DNA from: Ilumatobacteraceae bacterium
GTDB taxonomy: Bacteria > Actinomycetota > Acidimicrobiia > Acidimicrobiales > Ilumatobacteraceae
Assembly: GCA_021299715.1 (NCBI GenBank)
Contig: JAJTEL010000006.1
Location: forward strand, 1-64,000
Direction of reading: 5' to 3'
Length of the DNA stretch: 64,000 nucleotides
Made by a program: the position numbers and the translations under genes. Every line of letters begins with the position of its first letter. The first letter of the stretch is position 1. Positions 28,074 to 36,262 of the stretch are shown here, piece after piece. The notes beneath the pieces were generated by a model. That model saw only the letters and a program-made list of their open reading frames with translations, ran no database searches and had not been told where the DNA came from.

Positions 28074-28807
28074 CTAACTTGCGTTAATCCACCATCAACT
28101 ACGAATACTTCACCCGTGACGTACTTGTTACGCACTAAAGCAAGTGTTGCCTCTGCGCAATCATCTGGAGTTGCAGAACGCTTAATGGGGTTAATCATTG
28201 CAATTCCCGCGTGCTGACTTGTCCAGTCTTTGGTCCACGGAGTTTCCACCAAGCCTGGAGCCACGGCATTAAAGCGAACAGGGCCATGACTCTTCGCCAT
28301 CAAGCGAGTCATCTGATTCAACGCCGCCTTACTCATGGAATACGCAATAGACGAACCCATGGGACGAACGCCCGCAACAGACGTGATGTTGACAACATGT
28401 CCGTCCGTTGATTGGCGAAGGTAAGGCATTGCGGCTTTGGTTAAAAACCATGTGCCAAAAACATTGACCTCGAAAGTCTTCATGAAGATCTCGTCTGTCA
28501 AGGCATCAATGTCTCCGTGCGGTACCAAGGTGGTCCACCCTGCATTGTTCACCAGCAAGTCAATTTTTCCGAACCGCTCGATGGTTTTTGCAATGAGATT
28601 CTCACATTGCTCTTTATCGCTGATGTCGGCCTGCACATACAAAGAATCACCAGGCAACGCATCGGACACTTTCTGTCCTGCTTCAACACTGCTTGCAGAG
28701 TTGACTACTACGGCCGCACCAAGTTCCGAAAGGCGTTGCGCAATTCGCTCGCCAATACCGCTTGATGAACCGGTGACTATTGCAACCATTCCCGTGAATT
28801 CAGCCAT
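28070..28807 (-). CDS. Short-chain dehydrogenase/reductase
   Basis: This 245-residue classical SDR has the cofactor motif TGSSSGIGE, NNAG, the catalytic Ser-Tyr-Lys set (ITSVAG, then YSMSKAALN) and the C-terminal GEVFVVDGGLTQVS. After beta-2 the sequence is VVVNSASS, which leaves the cofactor open (NADP likely). The substrate cannot be told from sequence; a 3-oxoacyl reductase or a simple alcohol dehydrogenase are both possible. AAGGAGAG precedes the ATG. Confidence 0.88.
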   Translation of the reverse strand: MAEFTGMVAIVTGSSSGIGERIAQRLSELGAAVVVNSASSVEAGQKVSDALPGDSLYVQADISDKEQCENLIAKTIERFGKIDLLVNNAGWTTLVPHGDIDALTDEIFMKTFEVNVFGTWFLTKAAMPYLRQSTDGHVVNITSVAGVRPMGSSIAYSMSKAALNQMTRLMAKSHGPVRFNAVAPGLVETPWTKDWTSQHAGIAMINPIKRSATPDDCAEATLALVRNKYVTGEVFVVDGGLTQVS

Positions 28808-28831
28808 GTTGACTCTCCTTGTTGTGTGACT

Positions 28832-29482
28832 TCATCGTAGAACTGCTACCAGGGCGCCAAAGAACAGAAACGGCCCAAAAGGAAGATGAGTGGTGCGACC
28901 TGCTCGGCGCGCCAGAAGTAGGACTACAGCTACCCCACCACCACAAACAAACGATGCCACCAATGCAGTGGCAATGAGTTCAAGTGACAACCCGCCAAGA
29001 AATAGCCCTAGATACGCGGCGAAAGTGACATCGGCGGGGCCCAGGTCTCCACGAGACAGCACTTCCAGCACTTTCATCACGCACCACATAATGAGCGAAC
29101 CCAAGAGAATCCTGGTCAGAACGAGGTCTTTACTGGCCACGGCAGCAATGAACAACAACGGTGCGAACACGGCAACGGACCACAACAGAACTCGACGCGG
29201 AAGCGTGTGAGTATCAATGTCAATCACAGACAGTCGAGTTCCGGAGAACAACAAAAACGCACTGGTCAGCACAGTGACATCGTCGACGTACTTCTTGGCA
29301 AAAAGCCCCAGAACAACCGCACACATCACACTTACCAGAAGAGGTGCAAAAGTTGTGTGTGCGAAATTCGCTTCACCAAAAGTGACACCACGTTGCCGTT
29401 GGATAATGACATCTCTTCGTGCACGCAGGCACGCAAGTAAACCGAGTCCTCCACCACACAGACCCCACACCACTAATCGCAT
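28832..29482 (-). CDS. Type IV prepilin peptidase (A24, TadV/CpaA-like)
   Basis: The 216-residue integral membrane aspartic protease is expected to cleave class III signal peptides of pilins. The first catalytic Asp is probably in SVIDIDTHTLP. The second lies in GDLGPADVTFAAYLGLFLGG split across the helix, where the usual GxGD reads GPAD. The C-terminus LPFGPFLFFGAL is typical. The N-terminal methylase domain is absent, as in Tad-type peptidases. It is the likely processing enzyme for the Tad operon 15 kb away, which has none of its own. Confidence 0.85.
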   Translation of the reverse strand: MRLVVWGLCGGGLGLLACLRARRDVIIQRQRGVTFGEANFAHTTFAPLLVSVMCAVVLGLFAKKYVDDVTVLTSAFLLFSGTRLSVIDIDTHTLPRRVLLWSVAVFAPLLFIAAVASKDLVLTRILLGSLIMWCVMKVLEVLSRGDLGPADVTFAAYLGLFLGGLSLELIATALVASFVCGGGVAVVLLLARRAGRTTHLPFGPFLFFGALVAVLR

Positions 29483-29537
29483 GTGCAGTGTTTAACGGCG
29501 ATTCGTGAATTTGTCCATGCGCCCATGGCGCACAGAT

Positions 29538-29939
29538 TTACTCTTGAACGAGTTCGATGAGGGTGCCGAAACTTCCCTTGGGATGAATGAAGGCAACAGT
29601 TGTTCCACGTGAACCAGGACGTGGTGCCTTATCGATAGGTGTAGCACCCGCGGCAACCATTGCTGCCAGAGCTTCACCACAGTTGTTCACGCGGTACCCA
29701 ATGTGGTGCAAACCTTCACCACGCTTCTCAATTGCTTTTGCAACAGGAGAATCGGGATTTGTTGGTGTGAGCAACTGAACGTAGCTCTCGGCCACTTTCA
29801 ACAACGCCTCTTCAACGCCATCAGACTCAACAATTTCTCGGTGATCAACCGTTGCGCCAAAAGCCTTCTGGTAATACTCGATTGCCGCTTCAAGATCGCG
29901 TACTGCGATGGCAACGTGGTCAATTTCTGTCAACAACAT
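29538..29939 (-). CDS. mce: Methylmalonyl-CoA / ethylmalonyl-CoA epimerase
   Basis: The 133-residue vicinal-oxygen-chelate protein interconverts (2S) and (2R) methylmalonyl- or ethylmalonyl-CoA. Metal ligands are seen in IDHVAIAVRDLE (His), GLHHIGYRV (His) and the C-terminal GTLIELVQE (Glu). A good AGAAGGAT lies before the ATG. It follows crotonyl-CoA carboxylase/reductase by 24 bases on the same strand, so ethylmalonyl-CoA is a probable substrate: it would supply the isomer used by the mutase at 5.8 kb. Confidence 0.93.
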   Translation of the reverse strand: MLLTEIDHVAIAVRDLEAAIEYYQKAFGATVDHREIVESDGVEEALLKVAESYVQLLTPTNPDSPVAKAIEKRGEGLHHIGYRVNNCGEALAAMVAAGATPIDKAPRPGSRGTTVAFIHPKGSFGTLIELVQE

Positions 29940-29963
29940 TTTCGTATCCTTCTGCTGAGTCGC

Positions 29964-31292
29964 TTAACGACGGAACCAATTGAGTTTCTCGCCAACCTTG
30001 GCGCGCAACTCGTGATCGTCTACACCAAGACCTTCTTCCGGAGCCAAGCACAACACGCCAAGTTTTCCTTCGTGCATGTTGTTGTGTACTTGATACGACG
30101 CTTCGCCCACCTGATCAAGAGTGAATACCTGCGACATTACGGGGTGAATCATTCCCTTAGCAATCAATCGGTTTGCTTCGTACGACTCTTTGTAGTTCGC
30201 AAAGTGTGAACCAACAAGCTTCTTCAAGCGCATCCAGAAGTGACGGTTGTCGAACTCCATCATGAAACCACTAGTTGCTGCACAGGTAACAACAGTGCCG
30301 CCCTTCTTCACAACATAAATTGATGCTGCAAAGGTGCTGCGACCTGGGTGTTCAAACACAATGTCCGGATCTTCGCCAACGAGTTTGCGAATGTCGCCAC
30401 CAAGACGACGCCATTCGGTTTCGTCGTGTGAGCCGTCTTCCTTGAAGAACTTGTAATTGGCCTTCTTGCGGTTGATGATGTGTTCACATCCCATTTCGCG
30501 AAGAATTGCTTCTTTTTCTTCAGACGAAACAACTGCTACGGGAATACCACCGCCGTTGAGAACGTACTGAACTGCGTAAGCACCAATACCGCCCGATGCG
30601 CCCCAAATAAGAACAACATCGCCTTGCTTCATGTTTGCACCGTTTGGCGATACCAACATGCGGTAACTGGTGGAGTTACACAACGCATTCACTGCTGCTT
30701 CTTCCCACGTGAGATGTGCTGGCTTTGGCATGAGCTGGTTGGCTTTCACCACTGCAAGATCTGCAAGGCCACCGAAGTTTGTTTCGTAACCCCAGATGCG
30801 CTGGTTGGAACCCATCATGGAGTCACTATGTGATGACGGGTCTTGGTCGTCAACGTGATTGCAATGAATGGTGATCTTGTCGCCAGGCTTCCAGTTACGT
30901 ACGGCACTGCCAACGCGAAGTACAACGCCGGAACCGTCGGAACCAACAACGTGGTAGTCGAGGTCGTGGCGCTTGGCCCATGAGCTCTCGCGTCCGAGAC
31001 GTGCCAATGCACCAAACGTACTGATGGGTTCGAAAATGCTGGTCCACACCGTGTTGAAGTTGATGCTGGACGCCATAACGGCAACCACAACTTCATCGGG
31101 AGCAATCTCTGGAAGAGGAACTTCGCCGATATGGAGACTCTTACGAGGATCCTTCTGCTCGCTAGGAATTCCGTCCCACATGTTCTGGTCTTCCTTGCGG
31201 ACAAACGCTGCGCGGTAGGTAGTGGGAAGGGGGATTGCGGCGAGTTCTTCGCCCGATGCGCCATTCAAGATGGCCTGGAGAATTTGGTCCAT
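29964..31292 (-). CDS. ccr: Crotonyl-CoA carboxylase/reductase
   Basis: This enzyme reductively carboxylates crotonyl-CoA to (2S)-ethylmalonyl-CoA with NADPH and CO2. The 442-residue MDR-family protein has the family segments SSINFNTVW (Asn of the CO2 pocket), WGYETNFGG (Phe/Glu pocket region), NSTSYRMLVSPNGANMKQGD (split), the cofactor motif GASGGIGAYAVQ and VGSHFANYKE with the CO2-binding His. Those pocket residues indicate a carboxylating member, not a simple reductase. ATG 31292 follows TATCGT by 7 bases. It forms an operon with the epimerase and is divergent from thiolase. Confidence 0.95.
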   Translation of the reverse strand: MDQILQAILNGASGEELAAIPLPTTYRAAFVRKEDQNMWDGIPSEQKDPRKSLHIGEVPLPEIAPDEVVVAVMASSINFNTVWTSIFEPISTFGALARLGRESSWAKRHDLDYHVVGSDGSGVVLRVGSAVRNWKPGDKITIHCNHVDDQDPSSHSDSMMGSNQRIWGYETNFGGLADLAVVKANQLMPKPAHLTWEEAAVNALCNSTSYRMLVSPNGANMKQGDVVLIWGASGGIGAYAVQYVLNGGGIPVAVVSSEEKEAILREMGCEHIINRKKANYKFFKEDGSHDETEWRRLGGDIRKLVGEDPDIVFEHPGRSTFAASIYVVKKGGTVVTCAATSGFMMEFDNRHFWMRLKKLVGSHFANYKESYEANRLIAKGMIHPVMSQVFTLDQVGEASYQVHNNMHEGKLGVLCLAPEEGLGVDDHELRAKVGEKLNWFRR

Positions 31293-31299
31293 TCATAGG

Positions 31300-31333
31300 A
31301 CGATAGCGAGATTTCGTCTTTCATCTCCTAGCC
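31300..31333. promoter_or_regulatory. Divergent promoters of ccr and thiolase
   Basis: TATCGT (31305-31300, minus) ends 7 bases before the ccr ATG (leaderless). TAGCCT (31328-31333, plus) heads a roughly 50-base leader to the thiolase ATG, which has ACGGAGG just before it. Co-control of the two genes is likely. Confidence 0.5.
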
Positions 31334-31383
31334 TGAAAACACTTCAGTAGCACCCCTCGGTGCCCGTACTCACGGAGGCAAAC

Positions 31384-32565
31384 ATGGCCGGTTCATACAT
31401 CGTTGCAGGAGCCCGCACACCCATTGGAAAAATGAGCGGTGTACTTTCTTCATTTAGCGCCGCAGAACTTGGTGGCTTTGCCATCAAAGCAGCACTCGAG
31501 CGCGCAGGCGTCAAGCCAGAAGAAGTGGAACACGTAATCATGGGACAAGTTCTCATGGCAGGCCAAGGCCAAGTTCCTTCACGTCAAGCAGCAGTCAACG
31601 CTGGCATTCCCATGAACGTTCCTTCAGTGAACATCAACAAGGTGTGCCTGTCTGGTTTGAACTCCATCTATCTCGCAGACCAAATGATTGCTTCGGGTGA
31701 AGCAGACATCGTTGTTGCAGGCGGCATGGAATCAATGACCAATGCTCCGTACCTTGCACAAGGTGCGCGCGGTGGTTTCCGCTACGGAAACACCGAACTG
31801 CAAGATGCCATTGTTCGTGATGGTTTGTGGTGTGCATTCGACGCATGTCTCATGGGTCTTGGCACCGAGCGTTACACCGCTGGTGGAATTTCTCGTGACG
31901 AACAAGACGATGCCGCAATGAAGAGCAACCAGCGCGCTGCTGCAGCAATTGCATCAGGCAAGCTTGCTGAAGAAATCGTTGATGTTGCTGTGAAGCAGCG
32001 CAAAGGCGACCCCGTCATTGTGAAGAACGACGAAGGCGTACGTGCAGACACCACTATGGATTCTCTTGGTTCGTTGAAGCCAGCGTTCGACAAAGAAGGC
32101 ACAATTACTGCAGCAAACGCCAGCCAAATTTCAGATGGTGGGTCCGCAGTAGTTCTCATGTCGAAGAAGGCAGCAGAAGCTCGCGGTGTAAAGCCACTTG
32201 GCGAAATCGTTTCGTACGGAATGGTTGCTGGTCCAGACAACGCATCGTTGTTGCACCAGCCAAGTCGTTCCATCTTGCGTGCACTTGATCGCGTTGGCAT
32301 GAAGGTATCCGATGTTGACTTGTTCGAACTGAACGAAGCATTCGCTGCAGTGGGAATTGCATCTATGCGCGAACTTGGCATCACTGACGAAATTGTGAAC
32401 GTCAATGGCGGAGCAATCGCACTGGGTCACCCCATTGGTATGAGCGGAAACCGCTTGGCACTCACCATCTTGCACGAGCTTCGTCGCCGTGGTGGCGGTG
32501 TTGGTGCAGCAGCACTGTGTGGTGGCGGCGGTCAAGGCGACGCCATCATCGTTCGCACCATCTAA
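31384..32565 (+). CDS. Acetyl-CoA acetyltransferase (thiolase)
   Basis: The 393-residue thiolase condenses two acetyl-CoA to acetoacetyl-CoA, or cleaves it. The nucleophilic cysteine is C88 in NKVCLSGLNS, the His is in GGAIALGHPIGMSG, and the second cysteine is in ALCGGGGQGDA. ATG 31384 has ACGGAGG 6 bases upstream; the frame opens at 31360. Facing ccr across a shared promoter region, it probably supplies acetoacetyl-CoA for the ethylmalonyl-CoA route. Confidence 0.95.
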   Translation: MAGSYIVAGARTPIGKMSGVLSSFSAAELGGFAIKAALERAGVKPEEVEHVIMGQVLMAGQGQVPSRQAAVNAGIPMNVPSVNINKVCLSGLNSIYLADQMIASGEADIVVAGGMESMTNAPYLAQGARGGFRYGNTELQDAIVRDGLWCAFDACLMGLGTERYTAGGISRDEQDDAAMKSNQRAAAAIASGKLAEEIVDVAVKQRKGDPVIVKNDEGVRADTTMDSLGSLKPAFDKEGTITAANASQISDGGSAVVLMSKKAAEARGVKPLGEIVSYGMVAGPDNASLLHQPSRSILRALDRVGMKVSDVDLFELNEAFAAVGIASMRELGITDEIVNVNGGAIALGHPIGMSGNRLALTILHELRRRGGGVGAAALCGGGGQGDAIIVRTI

Positions 32566-32573
32566 GACATTCA

Positions 32574-33797
32574 ATGTTCAGCGAGCCACTCGGTCGAGCA
32601 CGTCACGTTGCTCGCTGGGTGGCTCTTGCTGTTGTAGTGGGAGTTCTCTCAGGCCTTCTCTCTGCAGCGTTTCTTGAATCTCTTGACTGGGCAACAAACA
32701 CGCGTAACAGCAACAACTGGTTGGTCTTCACCCTTCCCGTTGCTGGCCTCATTGTTGGTGCGTTGTATCACTACGTAGGTCGAGGACTTGAGCGCGGAAC
32801 GAATCTTGTTATTGATCAAATTCATTCACACTCAGAGTGGATCCCCTTTCGATTAACACCACTCATCTTTGGTGCAAGTGTCATCTCGCATGTTGCTGGT
32901 GGGTCTACCGGGCGTGAAGGTGCCGCACTGCAGTTTGCAGCGGGCGTCACTGACCCCATCAGCAAAAGACTCACACTGCCACCTGCTGACCGATCGCTCA
33001 TGTTGATTACCGCTATCGCCGGTGGGTTCGGTTCCGTCTTCGGAGTACCCGTCACCGGTGCGGTGTTTGCCTTAGAAGTACAACGGGTGGGACGCGTCCG
33101 TTACGACGCACTTGTTCCCGCATTCGTCGCCAGTTTTGTTGGCGATGCAGTTGTTCGCGGCCTAGGCGTGCATCACACGCACTATCCCTTGTTCCCCTCA
33201 GTCACGTGGAACTGGGAAATGGGTGGTCGTGTTGCAGCCTTTGGTCTCGTTGCTGGACTTGTTGCGTTGTTGTTTGTTCAACTCACGCGCACCGTTAAAA
33301 AAATTACTGCCACATACATCTCGTGGTACCCCGCTCGACCTCTTGTTGGAGGAATCATTCTTGCGGTGTTAGTGCTTGCATGCGGGTGGCGTGACTACCA
33401 AGGTCTTTCCATTCCACTTGCGGTTGAGGCAATGAATGGCTCTGCCGCTGGTCAATGGGGAACAAAACTGTTGCTCACATCACTCACCATTGGATCTGGC
33501 TTTGTGGGCGGCGAGTTCATTCCGTTGTTTGTGATTGGTGCCCTTGCTGGTGCAAGTTATGCACACATCACGGGAGCAAACATCGCCCTCTTTGCAATGG
33601 TGGGCGCTGTTGCCGTTCTCGCTGGCGCAACCAATGCACCACTGGCTTGCACATTGTTGGGTATTGAGTTATTTGGTGGGAACGGAATTGTGTTGTTCGC
33701 AATTGCATGCGCTGCGGCGTACGCAACAAGTGGACACACTGGCATTTACCACGCGCAACCTATTGGTGCGCACAAGTCGGGTGCGCCAAGAACTTAA
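32574..33797 (+). CDS. CLC-family anion transporter, possibly fluoride type
   Basis: The 407-residue membrane protein has the CLC fold, with the gating-glutamate motif GGSTGREGAAL and the helix-N region GSGFVGGEFIPLF. At the position of the canonical chloride motif GSGIP the sequence is GTNLVID, resembling the fluoride-exporting CLC-F clade (GxNLx, with GREG followed by a non-proline residue). Fluoride/proton antiport is therefore plausible but unproven. No fluoride riboswitch is seen; the gene begins 8 bases after the thiolase stop and is probably co-transcribed. It overlaps the end of recR by 4 bases. Confidence 0.85.
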   Translation: MFSEPLGRARHVARWVALAVVVGVLSGLLSAAFLESLDWATNTRNSNNWLVFTLPVAGLIVGALYHYVGRGLERGTNLVIDQIHSHSEWIPFRLTPLIFGASVISHVAGGSTGREGAALQFAAGVTDPISKRLTLPPADRSLMLITAIAGGFGSVFGVPVTGAVFALEVQRVGRVRYDALVPAFVASFVGDAVVRGLGVHHTHYPLFPSVTWNWEMGGRVAAFGLVAGLVALLFVQLTRTVKKITATYISWYPARPLVGGIILAVLVLACGWRDYQGLSIPLAVEAMNGSAAGQWGTKLLLTSLTIGSGFVGGEFIPLFVIGALAGASYAHITGANIALFAMVGAVAVLAGATNAPLACTLLGIELFGGNGIVLFAIACAAAYATSGHTGIYHAQPIGAHKSGAPRT

Positions 33798-34402
33798 GGT
33801 TCTAGGCGACGGCGATTGTCGAAAGCGCGACCAAGCGTGACTTCGTCGGCAAACTCAATGTCTCCACCAACGGGAAGACCACTTGCAAGACGAGACACTT
33901 CTACACCCAATGGTGACAACATGCGTGCCAAATACATTGCAGTGACATCACCTTCTGTGTTGTTACTTGTGCACACCACAACTTCGGTGATTCCTTCAGG
34001 CTTAATTCGTGCAACCAATTCACGCACTTTCAAGTTCTCTGGGCTGACACCCTGTAACGGGTCTATAAGGCCAAGCAAAACGTGGTAGCGACCGCGGAAC
34101 CCGCCTGTTCGTTCGAGAGCAGCGATGTCGCGAGAGTCTTCAACGACGCACAAGATGGTGGATTCACGCTTTGCATCGGCGCAAATACTGCACAACTGAG
34201 AATCGGCCAAGTTAAAACAACGCTCACAAAAACGCACTTTTTGTTTTGCTTCGATAATGGAGCGCGCTAATCGTGCAACATCGTCGTCGTTTGACTTAAT
34301 GAGGTGAAGTGCAAGACGCTGGGCACTACGTGGCCCAATTCCGGGAAGACGGCCAAGTTCGTCAATAAGAATTTGAACAGGTGGCGTATACGGAGATGCC
34401 AC
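33794..34402 (-). CDS. recR: Recombination protein RecR
   Basis: RecR works with RecO/RecF in loading RecA at gaps. The 202-residue protein has the helix-hairpin-helix LPGIGPRSAQRLA, a four-cysteine zinc motif (CERCFNL and CSICAD), a Toprim domain (CVVEDSRD) and the C-terminal LASGLPVGGDIEFAD. It starts 2 bases after the dnaX stop, the usual dnaX-recR pairing. Confidence 0.96.
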   Translation of the reverse strand: MASPYTPPVQILIDELGRLPGIGPRSAQRLALHLIKSNDDDVARLARSIIEAKQKVRFCERCFNLADSQLCSICADAKRESTILCVVEDSRDIAALERTGGFRGRYHVLLGLIDPLQGVSPENLKVRELVARIKPEGITEVVVCTSNNTEGDVTAMYLARMLSPLGVEVSRLASGLPVGGDIEFADEVTLGRAFDNRRRLEP

Positions 34403-34404
34403 GA

Positions 34405-36168
34405 CTACTGCTCGAGAGATGATGAGTCGTCGGAACTAAATGAACCATCGGGGAACTTTGCTTGCAATGCTTCGACGAGCGGATCGATGGCGTCTGTGAC
34501 AGCAACGGTTTCTGAGATATCGACCGGAGCAAAAGGATCCTTTTCAACAATCTTGTCAATTGTTTCGGGTTTATCGTCAACAACGGGCCGTTCAATTCCA
34601 CCAGTGGGATCTGCTTGCACAAACTGAAGAGTGCACGTGACTCCACACACACTCTTAATGGCAGCAACAACTTCTGCCTCGCGTTCACGCGCACGTTGCA
34701 ACGGAGTATTTGCTGGCATTCGTACAGTGATCTTCTTGCCATCGAACGATTCAACAACCGCTGGCTTAAAGAGCGCTTTTGCAAGACCCTTTAAAGAATC
34801 GGTGATTTGTGGCCAGGCTTGTGCCGGGTCTTTTGCACCGGCGTCGTGCACGACGGGCTCGGGTTCTTTTTCTACTGGCGGCGTTACTTCTGGCGCAGTA
34901 GGCACTTCAACTGCTGGCTCGTCTGCAACTGGTGCAGCCTCAACTCGAGGAGTTGGTGTTGACGCATCGTTTGACGATGGTGTTGCACGACCACCAATTT
35001 TTGCGCGACCCGTTGCTGGATTAAGAGGTGGTGGTGGCAATGCGGCAGCAACACCATTTTCTTTCAGTTGCTTCACGGCTTCTTCTAATTGGCCGATACG
35101 TGCAAGAAGATTTTCGTTGCTGTCGTCGAACACGGGAGACGACAATTGCACAATTGCTACTTCCAATAACAAACGGGCATCGGGAGCATGGCGCATTTCC
35201 ACCATGGTGCTTCCCAGCGTTTCCATAATGCGAACAATGCGTTGCACGCCAAGATCGCGCGCATAAACATTTATTTCGTCAACGCGTGCCGATGGAAGTT
35301 GAACAAGTTCTGGAGACATGAGCGACAAGAAACAATCGCGCATAAGGCGAACAATGTCTTCGGCATATGTATGTGCGTCGCGGCCTTGCTGCATTGCGTG
35401 TGCAACGGCAACAAGTGCTGCACCATGGTCACGCGCAACCATTGCTTTCACAATTTCTTCAATATGAAGTGCATCTTCTGGTTCGCCGCCGCCAGCTGCT
35501 ACAAGTTCAAGCGCCGACAACGTGTCGCGAGCACTTCCGCCACCTTGACGCAGCACCAAGGAAATTGCTTCTTCGTCCACGTCGAGTTGAGCTTCGGCAA
35601 TAACGAAGCGAACATACTTTTCGAGTTCGTCGATAGGCAGAAGATGGAATTGCAAATGCTGCACGCGGCTGCGAATGGTTTCTGACACTTTTTGTGGGTC
35701 TGTGGTGGCCAGCACGAACACAACTTGTGCTGGCGGCTCTTCCAACGTTTTCAGCAGTGCAGCTTCGGCGGCACGGGTAAGCATGTGAACTTCGTCGAGA
35801 ATAAAGACGCGGTGACGACCAGGACTTGTTAACGCCGCGGCCTCGATGATGTCGCGAATTTCTTGAACTCCGTTGTTGCTAGCCGCGTCTAGTTCGAGAA
35901 CGTCGTAACTGGTACCCACTTCAACGGCTTTGCAGGAGTCGCAAACGCAGCAGGGTTCACCGTCGACAGGATTCTGACAGTTAAGAACTTTGGCCAAAAT
36001 GCGGGCTGTGGTGGTTTTGCCCGTACCGCGAGGACCCGAAAAGAGGTACGCCTGGCCTTCGCGACTATTAATGACCGCATTGCGTAATGCGCGCACCACA
36101 TGGTCTTGGCCGTATAACTCGGAGAACTTCCGGGGCCGGAAGCGACGGTACAAAGACTGTGTTGCCAT
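34405..36168 (-). CDS. dnaX: DNA polymerase III subunit gamma/tau
   Basis: The clamp-loader ATPase has 587 residues with the start at ATG 36168 (MATQSLYRRFRP). It has Walker A GPRGTGKTT, a zinc module (CQNPVDGEPCCVCDSC), Walker B FILDEVHML and sensor SARDTLS. Residues 400-500 form a Pro/Ala/Glu-rich linker, followed by the tau-like C-terminal domain. The frame is open to 36309 but TAGGGT ends 7 bases before ATG 36168. No A6G slippery site was found, so a gamma form by frameshift is not expected. Followed directly by recR. Confidence 0.95.
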   Translation of the reverse strand: MATQSLYRRFRPRKFSELYGQDHVVRALRNAVINSREGQAYLFSGPRGTGKTTTARILAKVLNCQNPVDGEPCCVCDSCKAVEVGTSYDVLELDAASNNGVQEIRDIIEAAALTSPGRHRVFILDEVHMLTRAAEAALLKTLEEPPAQVVFVLATTDPQKVSETIRSRVQHLQFHLLPIDELEKYVRFVIAEAQLDVDEEAISLVLRQGGGSARDTLSALELVAAGGGEPEDALHIEEIVKAMVARDHGAALVAVAHAMQQGRDAHTYAEDIVRLMRDCFLSLMSPELVQLPSARVDEINVYARDLGVQRIVRIMETLGSTMVEMRHAPDARLLLEVAIVQLSSPVFDDSNENLLARIGQLEEAVKQLKENGVAAALPPPPLNPATGRAKIGGRATPSSNDASTPTPRVEAAPVADEPAVEVPTAPEVTPPVEKEPEPVVHDAGAKDPAQAWPQITDSLKGLAKALFKPAVVESFDGKKITVRMPANTPLQRAREREAEVVAAIKSVCGVTCTLQFVQADPTGGIERPVVDDKPETIDKIVEKDPFAPVDISETVAVTDAIDPLVEALQAKFPDGSFSSDDSSSLEQ

Positions 36169-36175
36169 TGATGTG

Positions 36176-36181
36176 ACCCTA
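36176..36181 (-). promoter_or_regulatory. -10 element of dnaX (leaderless)
   Basis: TAGGGT on the minus strand ends 7 bases before the ATG at 36168 and decides that start over the open frame upstream. Confidence 0.5.
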
Positions 36182-36245
36182 CCAATGAGGTGCATCGGGG
36201 GTCTGTGTGTGCCATCGTTGAGCGCCCCGACGGTGTCCGAGTGGC

Positions 36246-36251
36246 TACCGT
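36246..36251 (+). promoter_or_regulatory. -10 element of the CopC/CopD gene
   Basis: TACCGT lies 11 bases before ATG 36263. The leader would be only a few bases long. Confidence 0.4.
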
Positions 36252-36262
36252 TTTCTGAATCC

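Noticed and set aside
29518-29532. Hairpin TGCGCC-CAT-GGCGCA after the epimerase gene as a terminator
   Set aside because: There is no T tract on the minus strand and the stem is short.
34405-36168. Programmed frameshift in dnaX
   Set aside because: The longest A run found (GAAAAAG) is shorter than the A6G slippery site and lacks its stop context.
35990-36262. N-terminal extension of the CopC/CopD protein
   Set aside because: It is antisense to dnaX and precedes a clear signal peptide at 36263.
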